NCBI GenBank assembly: GCA_016715885.1
Contig: JADJXL010000010.1
Span: 62,001-126,000, forward strand
Source of the DNA: Polyangiaceae bacterium
GTDB taxonomy: Bacteria > Myxococcota_A > Polyangia > Polyangiales > Polyangiaceae
Direction: 5' to 3'
Length of the DNA stretch: 64,000 nt
The notes below the pieces were generated by a model, which was not told the DNA's origin, made no database searches, and saw only the letters and a program-made list of their open reading frames with translations. A program made the translations under genes and the position numbers. Shown here in pieces: positions 9,289 through 18,464 of this stretch (position 1 is the stretch's first letter; every line of letters begins with the position of its first letter).

Positions 9289-9867
9289 ATGCGTTTTGGA
9301 AACATTTTTCTCGCATTGGGGTGCATCTCGCTCGTCGTGACGGGTTGTGCTGCCGATATCGACGAGTCCATCTCTGGCGACGAGGCTGTCGCACTGTCGG
9401 CGGTGGGCGATGAATCGACAGGCGTCGCCGAGGGAGCCCTTTCGACGTATACGGTCATCAACGCAGTGACACCTTTCTTCGTCCCGCCGCACGTGCGTGG
9501 CGACCGAGAATTCAAGGGGCACGGCCCTGTCGTGGATTCCGAAATAAAACTCGAAATCTTCAACCAACGGGAGCTTTGGGCACGCGTTTACATGCGCGCC
9601 ATCGAATCGGAACGTGATTGGACGGAAGCCAGAGGACACCAATATTACCGCCTACATACCGCCAGCACCCCGATTGTCAGCATCCTGGGACCGACGTCGT
9701 TCACCCACCGATACATCGACAGCGATCATGGAACCGATTCCTTTTCGTTCTCTCCGTCCTCCCTCGTCAAGAGACTCGATTACGTGGGAGATACGCGCGG
9801 CGATGAAGCTGGCACGCGCACCGGCGTAAGGGTTTACTTCAACCCGATTCGACTCCAACTTCAATGA
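9289..9867 (+). CDS. Small lipoprotein of unknown function
   Basis: The start is fixed by GGAGGA two bases upstream of the ATG at 9289. The 192-residue product has a lipoprotein signal peptide with lipobox VVTGC (Cys 20), then an acidic spacer and a beta-rich domain containing FFVPPHVRGDREFKGHGP, which suggests a small outer-membrane-anchored domain. No enzymatic motif was found and I do not recognise the family. It is transcribed alone, divergent from the DUF2156 gene and convergent with the Yip1-like gene. Confidence 0.7.
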   Translation: MRFGNIFLALGCISLVVTGCAADIDESISGDEAVALSAVGDESTGVAEGALSTYTVINAVTPFFVPPHVRGDREFKGHGPVVDSEIKLEIFNQRELWARVYMRAIESERDWTEARGHQYYRLHTASTPIVSILGPTSFTHRYIDSDHGTDSFSFSPSSLVKRLDYVGDTRGDEAGTRTGVRVYFNPIRLQLQ

Positions 9868-9893
9868 TCGACAACGTCGAATGACCCGGTCGA

Positions 9894-9908
9894 GCAGCTT
9901 TTTGCTGC
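9894..9908. terminator. Small hairpin between convergent genes
   Basis: GCAGC-TTTTT-GCTGC lies between the convergent stops at 9867 and 9911 and is followed by an AT-rich stretch. It is a weak bidirectional terminator at best. Confidence 0.35.
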
Positions 9909-9910
9909 AT

Positions 9911-10500
9911 TTATCTCAGAAAAAAACCGCCCACGAGAGCTTGCGACAAGAAACCAGCAAAGATAGCAAGAGTTGCTCGTCCCGCGCCCATACCATGCGC
10001 TCGTGACAAACCCACCGCGCCGAGCCAAACGCACGCAATCGCTGCAACGGGCGCATACCAGCGCATGGCCTTGCCAATGGCGGCAAAACCCAATGTCAAA
10101 AATACCGCGACATCAGGCAAGAGAAAAAGCACCGTCATGGGGACGGCGTATGCCACGCCAAAACGGCGAGCGAAGCATCCCGGCTGCCCGATCCCGACAA
10201 ACGCCGCGCCAGAGCGTGCGTAACGAGCCCGCCCATCCAGAAGAGGACGAGGTACAGCGGCACAACGAAAATGGCCTGGCGCAAGTAATGACCTTCCCCG
10301 GCGAGCCCAGGGATACCCATGCGCGGCGCGTGGCCTGCAAAATGAAGCATGAGCGAAAAAAGCGCGTGCACGGCGCCGAGGACGAGCATGGCCCCGAGCC
10401 CTTCGCGCACGTGGGCGCGTGCTGCGACGTCGGCCATCGCAGCGCGCGGATTGCGAAGGACAGCGAAAAAGAGGGACCAAGGCGAGAGAGGACGTTGCAT
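9911..10500 (-). CDS. Yip1-family-like membrane protein, frameshifted near 10161
   Basis: From the ATG at 10500 the frame encodes a short cytoplasmic N-terminus (SPWSLFFAVLRNP), then helices around GLGAMLVLGAVHALFSLML, IFVVPLYLVLFWMGGLV and the region up to SLAVLA. The frame is then lost at the T-run opposite 10160-10163. One extra base joins it to FGVAYAVPMTVLFLLPDVAV, WYAPVAAIACVWLGAVGL and a final helix ending GGFFLR. The whole has about five or six membrane segments in roughly 195 residues, as in bacterial Yip1 proteins, which are usually of unknown function. The break is probably an assembly error in a homopolymer. It is convergent with 9289-9867. Confidence 0.7.
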
Positions 10501-10619
10501 CGGCGCTCGGTGCGATAGCAGAAAAGGCGGGCCTTGGAAAGAGGCAAGAGCAACCGGATTCGGTCAACACCACCCTTTGCCTTCTTGGCAAACTCCCCTC
10601 GCTGCCGTATCGTCGCCGC

Positions 10620-11492
10620 GTGCCGCGTCGTCTGCTCGCTAAAGCTTCACTCGCCTTCGTCCATCTCGCGTCGTGCGGACAAACTCCCTCCCCGCCTCCA
10701 AGACCGATCGTCGTCGCAATAGCGTCGTCTGCTCCAAGCGCCGCGCCCATCGCAAGTGCCAGTGCGGCCCCTCCACAAGCGCCGATACCTCCGCCCGAGC
10801 CCCCGGCGGAGCCGCTCCATAAAGTCGCGCTGACGCTCGAGCCAGGAAAACCTCCTTGCACGTTGGCCATGGAAGGCACCTTGTTTCAGGACCATCCCGA
10901 ATGGTTCGTGATCACGTCGGTGTCGCGTATGGCCACGGAAGAAAGTGGAGGTTGTGTGGCGTCGTTGTTGTACGATTTGTCCCAGGAAACGAAGGCCGAT
11001 CCGAATGACATGGATCCCGAGCCGCTCATCGCGGGGATTTTTCGCAAGCCCGGACAAACCATTCCTCCGGACGTAGCCGATGGTCCCATTTGGAACGTGA
11101 CCGAGGACCTCGATTTCGACAACATTATGGATTTATGCGTCGTGGTCATGACGGGCGCCTACAATTACAGCCAAATGTGCTGGTTATTCGATGCGAAATC
11201 ACGCACGTTCGTGCGCCACGCCGAGCTCGACCCGCTCATCTTCGTGCAAGTCGATCGCCAAAAGAAAAAGCTCACGAGCGCCTTTCGCGCAGGCGGTCCG
11301 GTCTACGAAAACAACGAATACCAATGGCAAAACGGGAAGCTCGTGAGGACATTTCAATCGGTGAGCTACTTCGGGGAAAAGCCCGACGGAACGCCGCTCG
11401 GGCCCGGATTCAGCCATTGGCTGATTCGATACGAGCTGCGCCACGGCAAGATGGTCAAGACGTTCGACGGGGCATTGCGTGAAAAACCTTGA
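10620..11492 (+). CDS. Putative lipoprotein with XAC2610/FG-GAP-like domain
   Basis: The frame is open well upstream, but a lipoprotein signal (HLASCGQ) places the start at the GTG at 10620, about 19 residues before the lipobox Cys. A Pro/Ala/Ser-rich linker follows to about residue 70. The C-terminal domain contains NVTEDLDFDNIMDLCVV, NYSQMCWLFDAKSRTFV and YENNEYQWQNGKLVR, the pattern of XAC2610-related (VCBS/FG-GAP-like) proteins: an acidic loop, a tyrosine-rich strand, then an N-G-K-L end. Such proteins are extracytoplasmic and mostly uncharacterised. No ribosome binding site is obvious, so the start remains a judgement. Confidence 0.65.
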   Translation: MPRRLLAKASLAFVHLASCGQTPSPPPRPIVVAIASSAPSAAPIASASAAPPQAPIPPPEPPAEPLHKVALTLEPGKPPCTLAMEGTLFQDHPEWFVITSVSRMATEESGGCVASLLYDLSQETKADPNDMDPEPLIAGIFRKPGQTIPPDVADGPIWNVTEDLDFDNIMDLCVVVMTGAYNYSQMCWLFDAKSRTFVRHAELDPLIFVQVDRQKKKLTSAFRAGGPVYENNEYQWQNGKLVRTFQSVSYFGEKPDGTPLGPGFSHWLIRYELRHGKMVKTFDGALREKP

Positions 11493-11513
11493 CGTACGGG
11501 GCCATAACGCAAG

Positions 11514-11999
11514 CTAAATGGCTCGCTTGGCTCGACGACGTACGCCGCGAGCTGCGATGAATGCCGCGAGCACCCACACCATTGCGTTTGCCTCCGATCG
11601 AGATGCATCCGAAATGCCGCACGAATTCGCCGATTTCGGCGCAGGTGGAGCCGGTTTCGATTCGACGGGCGGCGCCGCGGATGCCACCGCCGAGGCGCTC
11701 GGCGTGGCGGCCGCATTGGCAAACGTGAGCTCGTTGCAGGGTTGTTCGCCGTAGCCTGGCGAGGGGACATTCCCTGGACCCTTGGCGCTGTAACACATGG
11801 TGCCTTCTTTGCAGTACCAAAACCCCCTCACATCCTGCATGCACGTGCCCTTGTATTCGAATCCAAGCAATCCAATCGTGTAACCCGAGCACGCAGCCCC
11901 CTCGGCTGCGCATCGCGCCGCTGGCGGGGGTACGTCGGCGCGCGCCACATTCATGAAACACACCAATACGAAAATGCAAACATTTGCGGCGTATCTCAT
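11514..11999 (-). CDS. Small exported Cys-rich protein with MYXO-CTERM-like C-terminal tail
   Basis: I start this gene at the ATG at 11999 because a clean signal peptide (MRYAANVCIFVLVCFMNVARA, cleavage before DVPPP) begins there; the upstream open frame overlaps the GH3 gene. The mature part has six or more cysteines in about 60 residues, then an Ala/Pro/Ser-rich linker. It ends with a Cys (SCG), a hydrophobic segment VWVLAAFIAA and an Arg-rich tail, the layout of MYXO-CTERM/rhombosortase-type sorting signals. It is therefore probably processed and displayed on the surface. It sits just downstream of the GH3 gene on the same strand (26 bases). Function unknown. Confidence 0.65.
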   Translation of the reverse strand: MRYAANVCIFVLVCFMNVARADVPPPAARCAAEGAACSGYTIGLLGFEYKGTCMQDVRGFWYCKEGTMCYSAKGPGNVPSPGYGEQPCNELTFANAAATPSASAVASAAPPVESKPAPPAPKSANSCGISDASRSEANAMVWVLAAFIAARGVRRRAKRAI

Positions 12000-12025
12000 G
12001 ATGTTCTTCGTAGCCTTTCCTGAAT

Positions 12026-13726
12026 TCAACGAACCTCGGCTGCCCCATTTCGAGTGCGAGCGTCGAGCAATTCGAGCATCTCCGCGTCGCGAACGACCCG
12101 CGGCACTTTTGCTTGTGCCGGCGAAGCACCTCGCCGTACGAGCACATCCTTGAGGAGCCGGAACGTGCCCGGTTCGACGTGGCGAAACGCGGCCTTGCCC
12201 AACTTTTCCGGCTTGCGCATCATTTCGTAAAAAGGATTGGCCCCGCACAATGCGACATCGAGCAGCTTCGCGAGCGCCTCGTCATCGACGCCTTGGGCCC
12301 CGCCTGCAAGCTCGACGAAAAACACATAACGTTCCGGCGTCGATTCGACATCCGGGGTGACCGTGTAATCGACGAGCTCCAGTCCCTTGCGCGAAAGCGT
12401 GCCCATGAGCGCCGCGTAGGCCGCATCTTCCGACGTTTTTTCACCGACCAAGTTCAAAAGACCACCTCGCCGGTACAAAAAGTCGACAATGGGCAATGAC
12501 CGATAACGCCCCACGACTTGAACCACGTCGCCCATTCGATAACGATAGAGGCCCGCTCGAGTCGTGATGACGATTTCGTAACGCTTGCCCTCTTCGAGCT
12601 CGCTGATGAGCCGCGGCTCGGGATTCGGCTCGTCCATGGCTTCTGCGTCGATGAATTCGAAAAAGGCCGCTCGAGGCGTCAGTACGTAGTTGGGTTTTCC
12701 CGAGCCAATGCCGACACCCAACATGGTTTCGGTCGATCCGTACACGGACGAATACACGGGCAAGTCGCCGGTGTATTGGGCAAACTTTTCCGCGTAGACC
12801 GCGAAGCTCCCCCCGCACACCGTGTTGATCCAACCAATGCCAGGAAAAACGCGGCGCGCGATGTCGCCCATTCCGCGCGAAAACTCCTTCTCCAATCGCT
12901 TTGCATGCGCCGTCCGCGGGCGAAGACGCTTTTCGATGCGTGCACGCAGCGCCGGCGCCATCTTCATGTCACTTCGCAGCGAGCCCTGGCCAATGTCTTC
13001 CACGAGCCGTGGCCAATGTCGTTCGAGCGTATGAAACAGGTCGAGGATGCCCGAGGCAAAAGGCGCGCCGAGAAAACGCAGGGACGGGTCACACAGGCCA
13101 AAAAGCAGATGCAAATACATGGCATCGGCCTGCGTGGGCGCTTGGTACGCCTCCGGCGGCGACGTCCATATCCAATGGCTCATGCGAAGCATTCCTGCCA
13201 TTCCCACCGATGTCGACGGCCCCATGGGCAAACCACCTTCACTCGTCTTTGGCAATGTCGCGCTCATGAGCAGCAAGCCTCGACCACCGAATCGAGCCGC
13301 AGCCACTTTGTCCGCCAAAAACCCCTGCACGAGCAGCGTCATGGCCTTGGCGACCGTCTTTCGCGACACGTCGGTCATGGGTATCATTTTGCCGACGCCC
13401 GTCGTGCCCGACGTTATGCCAAGGTGCGTGACGCGATCGGCCGTCAGTATGTTTTGCTCTCCGCGCGCAATGCGTTCGATATCGTCGCGAAACGCTTCGT
13501 ACGAGGACACGGGCAAGGTTCGGCGAAACGCGTCCACCGAATGGATGTCCGCAAAGCCGTGGCGCCTCCCGAATTCCGTGTCGCGATTGTGCCGAAGAAG
13601 AGCAAGCAGGGTTTGATCATTGACCGCCTGTGCGCGATTGGCGTCGACATCGAATCGCTGCTTTTCTCGTTTGGCAGCGAAGGCCATGAGCCGATGTATG
13701 TACTGACTGATCCACGCAATGAACAT
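12026..13726 (-). CDS. GH3-family acyl-adenylate/amidosynthetase-like enzyme
   Basis: The 566-residue protein matches the length and motifs of GH3 auxin-responsive-type proteins of the ANL adenylating superfamily. The ATP-binding P-loop-like motif is TSGTTG at residues 105-110, followed by MIPMTD. Mid-protein YSSVYGSTETMLGVG is the second motif, and GLYRYRMGDVVQV plus GEKTSEDAAYAAL mark the C-terminal lid. Plant homologues join amino acids to acyl acids through acyl-adenylates; bacterial members have mostly unknown substrates, and some sit in natural-product clusters. No biosynthetic cluster is visible here. ATG at 13726. Confidence 0.9.
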   Translation of the reverse strand: MFIAWISQYIHRLMAFAAKREKQRFDVDANRAQAVNDQTLLALLRHNRDTEFGRRHGFADIHSVDAFRRTLPVSSYEAFRDDIERIARGEQNILTADRVTHLGITSGTTGVGKMIPMTDVSRKTVAKAMTLLVQGFLADKVAAARFGGRGLLLMSATLPKTSEGGLPMGPSTSVGMAGMLRMSHWIWTSPPEAYQAPTQADAMYLHLLFGLCDPSLRFLGAPFASGILDLFHTLERHWPRLVEDIGQGSLRSDMKMAPALRARIEKRLRPRTAHAKRLEKEFSRGMGDIARRVFPGIGWINTVCGGSFAVYAEKFAQYTGDLPVYSSVYGSTETMLGVGIGSGKPNYVLTPRAAFFEFIDAEAMDEPNPEPRLISELEEGKRYEIVITTRAGLYRYRMGDVVQVVGRYRSLPIVDFLYRRGGLLNLVGEKTSEDAAYAALMGTLSRKGLELVDYTVTPDVESTPERYVFFVELAGGAQGVDDEALAKLLDVALCGANPFYEMMRKPEKLGKAAFRHVEPGTFRLLKDVLVRRGASPAQAKVPRVVRDAEMLELLDARTRNGAAEVR

Positions 13727-13795
13727 CGCGACGGAAACGATGCCACGTCCGAAGCCGATTGTAAAGAAACACGAAGCGAGCGTCGCGCGACGACG

Positions 13796-14917
13796 TCAGG
13801 CAAAGAGAAGACCAGTCAACGTTTGATTGATGTGACCGATGTAGGATTCGCCGTTGGTGTGCAGGCCGGCGTGTGGAATCGTCGACAAGACGCGGTGATA
13901 ACGTTCTTCGCAGCCTTTGATGCTCGCTTCGACCATCCGGAACGCGCAATTGAAGAAAATGCCACCTCCCACCGAACCTCCAAGCTTTGCGCACGTCTTT
14001 GCAAATGCTTGCTCGGCATCCGCCACCATGTCGCCGGCGCGCATGAAATGGAGTCGAGCGCCTTCGATGACCGCGCACGCCAGAAGAAGCGCATCCCCTT
14101 CGGGCCGAATGACGCTTCTGAGCCAAGGCTCACCGTCAATCATGAGTCCCAAAGGATTGACGTGAAAATGCTCGAACGCCAGCTCGGACACTGGAATGCC
14201 GAGCACCTTCGCATAATACGGCGCGGCCGGCTCACCATCGAGCGCCAGAATCAACCGTCGCGCCGCATCGATTTTCGTCACCGTGACGACGCGCTCGGTT
14301 GCATCGAAATGACATGTCTTCATGACCGTGAACGGAACCAGCATTTCCGCGCAAACCAGCGCCGTGCCGTCTCGTTCGAGCTTCCCGTCGACGAACGTCC
14401 ACGTACCGGAAAAGGTAATGTCGTCCCCTGCCGATCCTCCGACGAAAGGCAAAAATGGGGCGACGTTCCCCAGCGCTTCATTGATTCGCTCTTCACGCCC
14501 GCGTGCGCCTTCGAGCAGCGCAAGTCCCGCGAATCGTTCCGGCGGAAGCTCGTTCAATCCGCGCCCGAGCTTGGCACTCATCCGCGCGGCCGCATCACGA
14601 ATGCCCGCATCGACATCGCCTCCGACGAGCGCCATTTCCGCAGCGCACGCGCCAATGCGGTCAGGCCCAATGGCGACCGCTACCGCGCCCCCCTTACCAT
14701 AACCTCCATCCGAAAACTCACCATTCGACGAACATCCAATGACACTCGCTCCCGGAAAGCGCTTTCGCAATGCTTCACCAATCGCCGCCCCATCCTGTTT
14801 GATACCGGCGAAAAAGACGACGAGCCGCGCAGAAGCTCCCGATAAACCGGCAACCAGCTCATTCGCCGCATCGAATGAATTCAGCTCCGTCGTTCGTGCG
14901 GAATGTATGCCGGTCAT
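13796..14917 (-). CDS. FIST-domain sensor protein
   Basis: The 373-residue protein has a FIST N domain (about 25-225; SVIGCSSNGEFSDGGYG, FVGGSAGDD) and a FIST C domain (about 230-360; KVLGIPVSELAFEHFHVNPLG, then CAKLGGSVGGGIFFNCAFR). FIST is an intracellular ligand-binding module linked to signal transduction; small ligands such as amino acids have been proposed. There is no output domain here, so it probably acts through partners. Its ATG overlaps the stop of the small upstream gene (ATGA), giving a two-gene operon divergent from a PAS-STAS protein. Confidence 0.9.
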   Translation of the reverse strand: MTGIHSARTTELNSFDAANELVAGLSGASARLVVFFAGIKQDGAAIGEALRKRFPGASVIGCSSNGEFSDGGYGKGGAVAVAIGPDRIGACAAEMALVGGDVDAGIRDAAARMSAKLGRGLNELPPERFAGLALLEGARGREERINEALGNVAPFLPFVGGSAGDDITFSGTWTFVDGKLERDGTALVCAEMLVPFTVMKTCHFDATERVVTVTKIDAARRLILALDGEPAAPYYAKVLGIPVSELAFEHFHVNPLGLMIDGEPWLRSVIRPEGDALLLACAVIEGARLHFMRAGDMVADAEQAFAKTCAKLGGSVGGGIFFNCAFRMVEASIKGCEERYHRVLSTIPHAGLHTNGESYIGHINQTLTGLLFA

Positions 14918-15141
14918 GTCGTCGCCTCCACGCGGATGTTCATGCGCTTCAGCGCATCAAGGACTTTTTGCAAAAGAGCCGGATCACGATTTTGTTCCGG
15001 TAAGATGTCATTCAAATTCACACCGAGCTGAATGATGAGTCGAGTGTTCAGGTGGCCGAAGATCACCGGTGACGGTATGCGTGCTCGCAAAGACGCATGC
15101 AGTTCTTCGAGACTACGAATGATTGGTATGTGACTCGACAT
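14914..15141 (-). CDS. Small protein encoded ahead of the FIST sensor
   Basis: The ATG at 15141 is preceded by AGGAG with four bases between, which favours it over an in-frame codon at 15159. The 75-residue product begins MSSHIPIIRSLEELHASLRA and ends with a predicted amphipathic helix; it has no recognised domain. The TGA overlaps the FIST gene's ATG, so translation is coupled and the protein is probably a partner or regulator of the FIST sensor. Confidence 0.7.
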   Translation of the reverse strand: MSSHIPIIRSLEELHASLRARIPSPVIFGHLNTRLIIQLGVNLNDILPEQNRDPALLQKVLDALKRMNIRVEATT

Positions 15142-15306
15142 GCCGCTCCTCCCTCCCACACCGAACGCTCCGAGCGCACCAGATTACCCGAAACCGAGCG
15201 GATTTCCAGAAAAAAGTGTGGAGCTTGCCGAGCGACGGCTTTGATGCGCAGCGCTTCGAAAATGCGGCGCATCCGTGGCAGGTGTCGTGGTAATCTGAGC
15301 CGGATC

Positions 15307-16215
15307 ATGTTGGAAACGGATATTCCCCAAGGGGTCGATGATCTTCGTGAAGCGGAAACGTTGCGGCAAGAGCTCGACGCCGCCACGAAACGCATTCGCG
15401 ATCTCGAGGTCGCGGTGTCCCGGGCCGACGAGCGTTTTAATGCGTTCACGTCGACGCTGCCAGGGATTTCGTGGGAAACCTGGGGCCGACCCGATGAAGT
15501 TGCCGCGAGCTACGTGAGCCCGTCGGTCGAGGCGATCACGGGCTACGGTATGGAACGATGGCAAAGTCAAGCCGGATTTTGGCTGGAGCTCGTGCACCCC
15601 GACGACAAGGAAAAAGCCAAACGAGAAATTCAAGCCCTGGCGGCTGGAAATTCCACTGAAGGCGTCCAAGAATACCGCTGGATATTGGCGAATGGCGAAG
15701 TCATTTGGATGCACGTGCGATTTACGATTCTACGCGACGAATCCAATGAGCCCGTCGTCTGGCAAGCGTTCTCACTGGACGTCACGGCGCAAAAAATGGC
15801 CGAAATCGAACGCGACAAGCTCCTCGGTAGCCAAGCGTTGCTACTCGCACAATTGTCCACGCCGCTCATTCCCATTACGGACGACATCGTCGTCATGCCG
15901 CTCATCGGCCCCATCGATCAGGCGCGTGCCAATCAGGTGCTGGAAGTGCTTCTCCGCGGGCTTGCCTCGCAACGGGCGCGATTTGCCATCGTCGACGTCA
16001 CCGGCGTCCCGGCCATCGACGAAGACGTGGTGCACGCATTGACGCGCGTGACGAATGCATCGCGCCTGCTCGGGGTCGACGTGCTGCTCACGGGCATTCG
16101 TGCCGAGGTTGCGCAGGCGTTTTGCAAACATGGCGACGACCTTGCCGGCATGAGCACTTGCGCGAACTTGAAACATGGGATTGCGCAGGCCATGCGTCGA
16201 GGCAGGAGGCGGTAG
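15307..16215 (+). CDS. PAS-STAS (RsbR-like) regulatory protein
   Basis: I start at the ATG at 15307, before a short coiled coil (EAETLRQELDAATKRIRDLE). A PAS/PAC domain covers about 45-165 (YVSPSVEAITGYG, WLELVHPDD, EYRWILANGEVIWMHVR). A STAS domain covers about 190-295: PLIPITDDIVVMPLIG, FAIVDVTGVPAIDEDVV, LLTGIRAEVAQAF. This is the layout of RsbR-type stressosome co-antagonists, which sense through a variable N-terminal domain and relay through phosphorylatable STAS residues. In VTGVPAIDE the usual phospho-acceptor Thr/Ser is hard to assign. It is divergent from the FIST operon, so the two may share a control region and a signal. Confidence 0.85.
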   Translation: MLETDIPQGVDDLREAETLRQELDAATKRIRDLEVAVSRADERFNAFTSTLPGISWETWGRPDEVAASYVSPSVEAITGYGMERWQSQAGFWLELVHPDDKEKAKREIQALAAGNSTEGVQEYRWILANGEVIWMHVRFTILRDESNEPVVWQAFSLDVTAQKMAEIERDKLLGSQALLLAQLSTPLIPITDDIVVMPLIGPIDQARANQVLEVLLRGLASQRARFAIVDVTGVPAIDEDVVHALTRVTNASRLLGVDVLLTGIRAEVAQAFCKHGDDLAGMSTCANLKHGIAQAMRRGRRR

Positions 16216-16261
16216 TCGCCTGCCCTCGGCGTTCACTGCTCAGCCGTGGGTGCATTCCTGA

Positions 16262-16420
16262 AACAAGACCAACCGGCAAGACTGGCACGTCTGCGAGCTA
16301 TCGCAGCTCGGCGTGAGCTCTCGCGCCTACACGCCCGGTCCCTATGCGAATGCCGAGGGCCTCGTCTGGCAGTTCGATCAAGAATACTTGCGGGCGATGG
16401 GCATACGTAACGACGGATGA
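16262..16420 (+). pseudogene. Possible C-terminal gene remnant
   Basis: An open frame without a start codon encodes WHVCELSQLGVSSRAYTPG and LVWQFDQEYLRAMGI before a TGA at 16418. Its composition looks protein-like, whereas the other frames do not. A stop lies directly upstream at 16259, so if real it is a decayed or truncated gene. The family is not recognised. Confidence 0.35.
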
Positions 16421-16515
16421 GCCGCGGGATCCCCCCGCCCTCCTTTTTTTTTCACCATCGAGGGCTCGTGGGGCTGACGCCCCGGGCGTAAGGCCCCAAG
16501 GCAATACGCAGCAAC

Positions 16516-17334
16516 ATGGGCTCGCGACAACAGATGGCGGCGCTTGCCGCGTTTGTATTCGTTTTTCTGGCGGCCTCGGCAGCCAGGAGTGCCGAGCCTG
16601 TCGCGACGCGAGCGGGAGCTCGGGTTGCTCCGGGAAAACCGAAGGGCCCCACGCCCATGGTCAAGCGCGGGCTCATTTTGCCTGCGGAGATGGTCGACGT
16701 GTATTTGATTCCCTCCATCGAATACCCTGGCGGCGACCAGGATCGCCGCGTGGCCGCGACGGTGGGCACGCTTTGGGGCATCGTTCCCGAGGTACATGTC
16801 GATTTTCAAATCACGCCGTTTTACATGAATGCGCATTCCGTTCCAGGGACGGGCCGCTTTGCCATCACCGGTCGATTCGTGAAAACGCCGCCCATCGATG
16901 TCGGCGCTGGCGTCATTGCTTGGTTCGACACCCAATCGCCCAACGTCATCAGCTACATTCAGCCGATGTTTCCTGTTATTCTTCGACCGAGTGACCAATT
17001 CCGATTGGATGTTGCCATGCAGGTGCCGTTGTATACCGACAACGATCCTCATTTTGGCTTCCGCGTCCCCGTCAGCGTTTATACGCAAATCACGGATCGC
17101 ATTCATATTGGATCGACGACCACGCTTGCCATCGGTGATCTGCGCGATCCTGTGGCGACGGCATCCATTCCGATCGGCCTCACGGGTGGTTACAGTGCCG
17201 GCCCGGAGCTTGGGTTTGCCGCGTTTACGCCGTACATTACGTGGACGAACTTTTACACGCCTGCCAGCGGCGCGGTGAACACGCAAGCGTTCGTGGCGGG
17301 CGTCATTGCGGATATTGCGACGCGGTTGCCGTAG
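16516..17334 (+). CDS. Exported beta-rich protein, probably outer membrane
   Basis: The 272-residue protein begins with a signal peptide (hydrophobic AALAAFVFVFLAASAA, cleavage after ARSA). The rest is made of alternating strands with aromatic ends, for example VHVDFQITPFYMNAH, FRLDVAMQVPLYTD and GFAAFTPYITWTNFYT. This suggests a small beta-barrel or barrel-like outer-membrane protein. No named family is recognised. A GC-rich hairpin (GGGGC-TGAC-GCCCC, 16470-16483) lies in its leader. It is convergent with 17367-18464. Confidence 0.7.
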   Translation: MGSRQQMAALAAFVFVFLAASAARSAEPVATRAGARVAPGKPKGPTPMVKRGLILPAEMVDVYLIPSIEYPGGDQDRRVAATVGTLWGIVPEVHVDFQITPFYMNAHSVPGTGRFAITGRFVKTPPIDVGAGVIAWFDTQSPNVISYIQPMFPVILRPSDQFRLDVAMQVPLYTDNDPHFGFRVPVSVYTQITDRIHIGSTTTLAIGDLRDPVATASIPIGLTGGYSAGPELGFAAFTPYITWTNFYTPASGAVNTQAFVAGVIADIATRLP

Positions 17335-17366
17335 GCATGAAACAAATCAACTTCTGACCCAGAATG

Positions 17367-18464
17367 CTAATCCTCGTCCGGAACGCCAATCCAATCCAAC
17401 TTCTCTGCGCGTACGAATTGTTTTCCGGTCAATGGTCGGAACAACGTCCCACGCACATGTGCTTGTACCCCCGCGCGCGCCATATTTCCAAGATCCTCCG
17501 CACGAACATAACAGTGCAGGCGTTCCTTCTGGCCAAGAATGACAAGGCCGCGATCAAGATCTACGCCGCGCGTTTCATCTTGTCGGTCAAAAGGTTCTGA
17601 TGCTGCCACCGAGCCGATCACCTCCATGATGCGCTTTTCGTGCTCAGGGTGGAACTCGACCGGTCGTGCACGACCGATGAATTTGCCACCAATTGCAACT
17701 TGGCTTATCCCTGCTTGCGGGAGTATTCGGAGCGATTGGACTGCAACGCGCGTACGCTGTTCGACGTCATCCACCGGCAGATCAGACACGTTGGAACCAG
17801 ACCCAGCCCACTCACCCATGGTAATCAAATTGGCTAGCGCATCATGTACCTGCTCCTGCGCTAACAAGTCTTGCTGCCCGGGCCCGGCGCCAAGCAATAG
17901 AAGTGCTGTGGCAGCGTGGCCATTGGGATGAGTCATGCGTACATCATTCAATGAAAAATCAGTTGCTGCTTCGACACCTTTCGTGGGACGCCCAATCGCC
18001 TTGTCCCGTGGCCTTGCCACAGCCCGTGCCGCCCGTCGAAACTCCTCATAATAACCAGTCACAGCCGACGCTGTTGGGACTACTCGTGGCTTGAAGGTAA
18101 GTTGAATTGCGATATGGTGGTGCTGATACGGGTTTTCCTCCAACATTTGCGGAACGAATGCATCCCGGAATTTGCGCAACTCGGCAGCCAAATTGAGTCC
18201 AAGACGATCTGATTCTACAATTTGACAGAGTGGGCGATGTGGCTTTGTTGGGTATGTTTTCGCGAGATACGCTGCGTAAGTATCGAGAATACGACTAGGA
18301 TTGTCTAATTCTTGTGCAGGTCGCATTGCGAGAGCACGCATCTCGAACAATAGTAGCAATTGCATTTCGACAGCTTCATCTCCACCCCACATTCGAGGTG
18401 CCGAGAGCATATCTTCAATGCGCTGGTCGACCCAGTGAACGATGGTATGATGAAGGGATTTCAT
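17367..18464 (-). CDS. Protein of unknown function in a two-gene unit
   Basis: The 365-residue protein is not recognised. The N-terminal half is helical (IVHWVDQRIEDML; AYLAKTYPTK). The middle has THPNGHAATALLLLGAG. The C-terminal 120 residues look beta-rich, with FHPEHEKRIMEVIGSV and RGLVILGQKERLHCYV. The ATG at 18464 overlaps the stop of the upstream papain-like gene (ATGA), so the products are probably co-made partners. Codon use is visibly more AT-rich than in neighbouring genes, especially 17900-18460, which suggests recent acquisition. An effector or immunity pair is one possibility, but this is only inferred from the layout. Confidence 0.7.
   Translation of the reverse strand: MKSLHHTIVHWVDQRIEDMLSAPRMWGGDEAVEMQLLLLFEMRALAMRPAQELDNPSRILDTYAAYLAKTYPTKPHRPLCQIVESDRLGLNLAAELRKFRDAFVPQMLEENPYQHHHIAIQLTFKPRVVPTASAVTGYYEEFRRAARAVARPRDKAIGRPTKGVEAATDFSLNDVRMTHPNGHAATALLLLGAGPGQQDLLAQEQVHDALANLITMGEWAGSGSNVSDLPVDDVEQRTRVAVQSLRILPQAGISQVAIGGKFIGRARPVEFHPEHEKRIMEVIGSVAASEPFDRQDETRGVDLDRGLVILGQKERLHCYVRAEDLGNMARAGVQAHVRGTLFRPLTGKQFVRAEKLDWIGVPDED

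Noticed and set aside
12518..14845. 775-codon plus-strand open frame
   Set aside because: It is antisense to the GH3 and FIST genes, with Arg/His/Ser-rich composition and no domain, a high-GC shadow.
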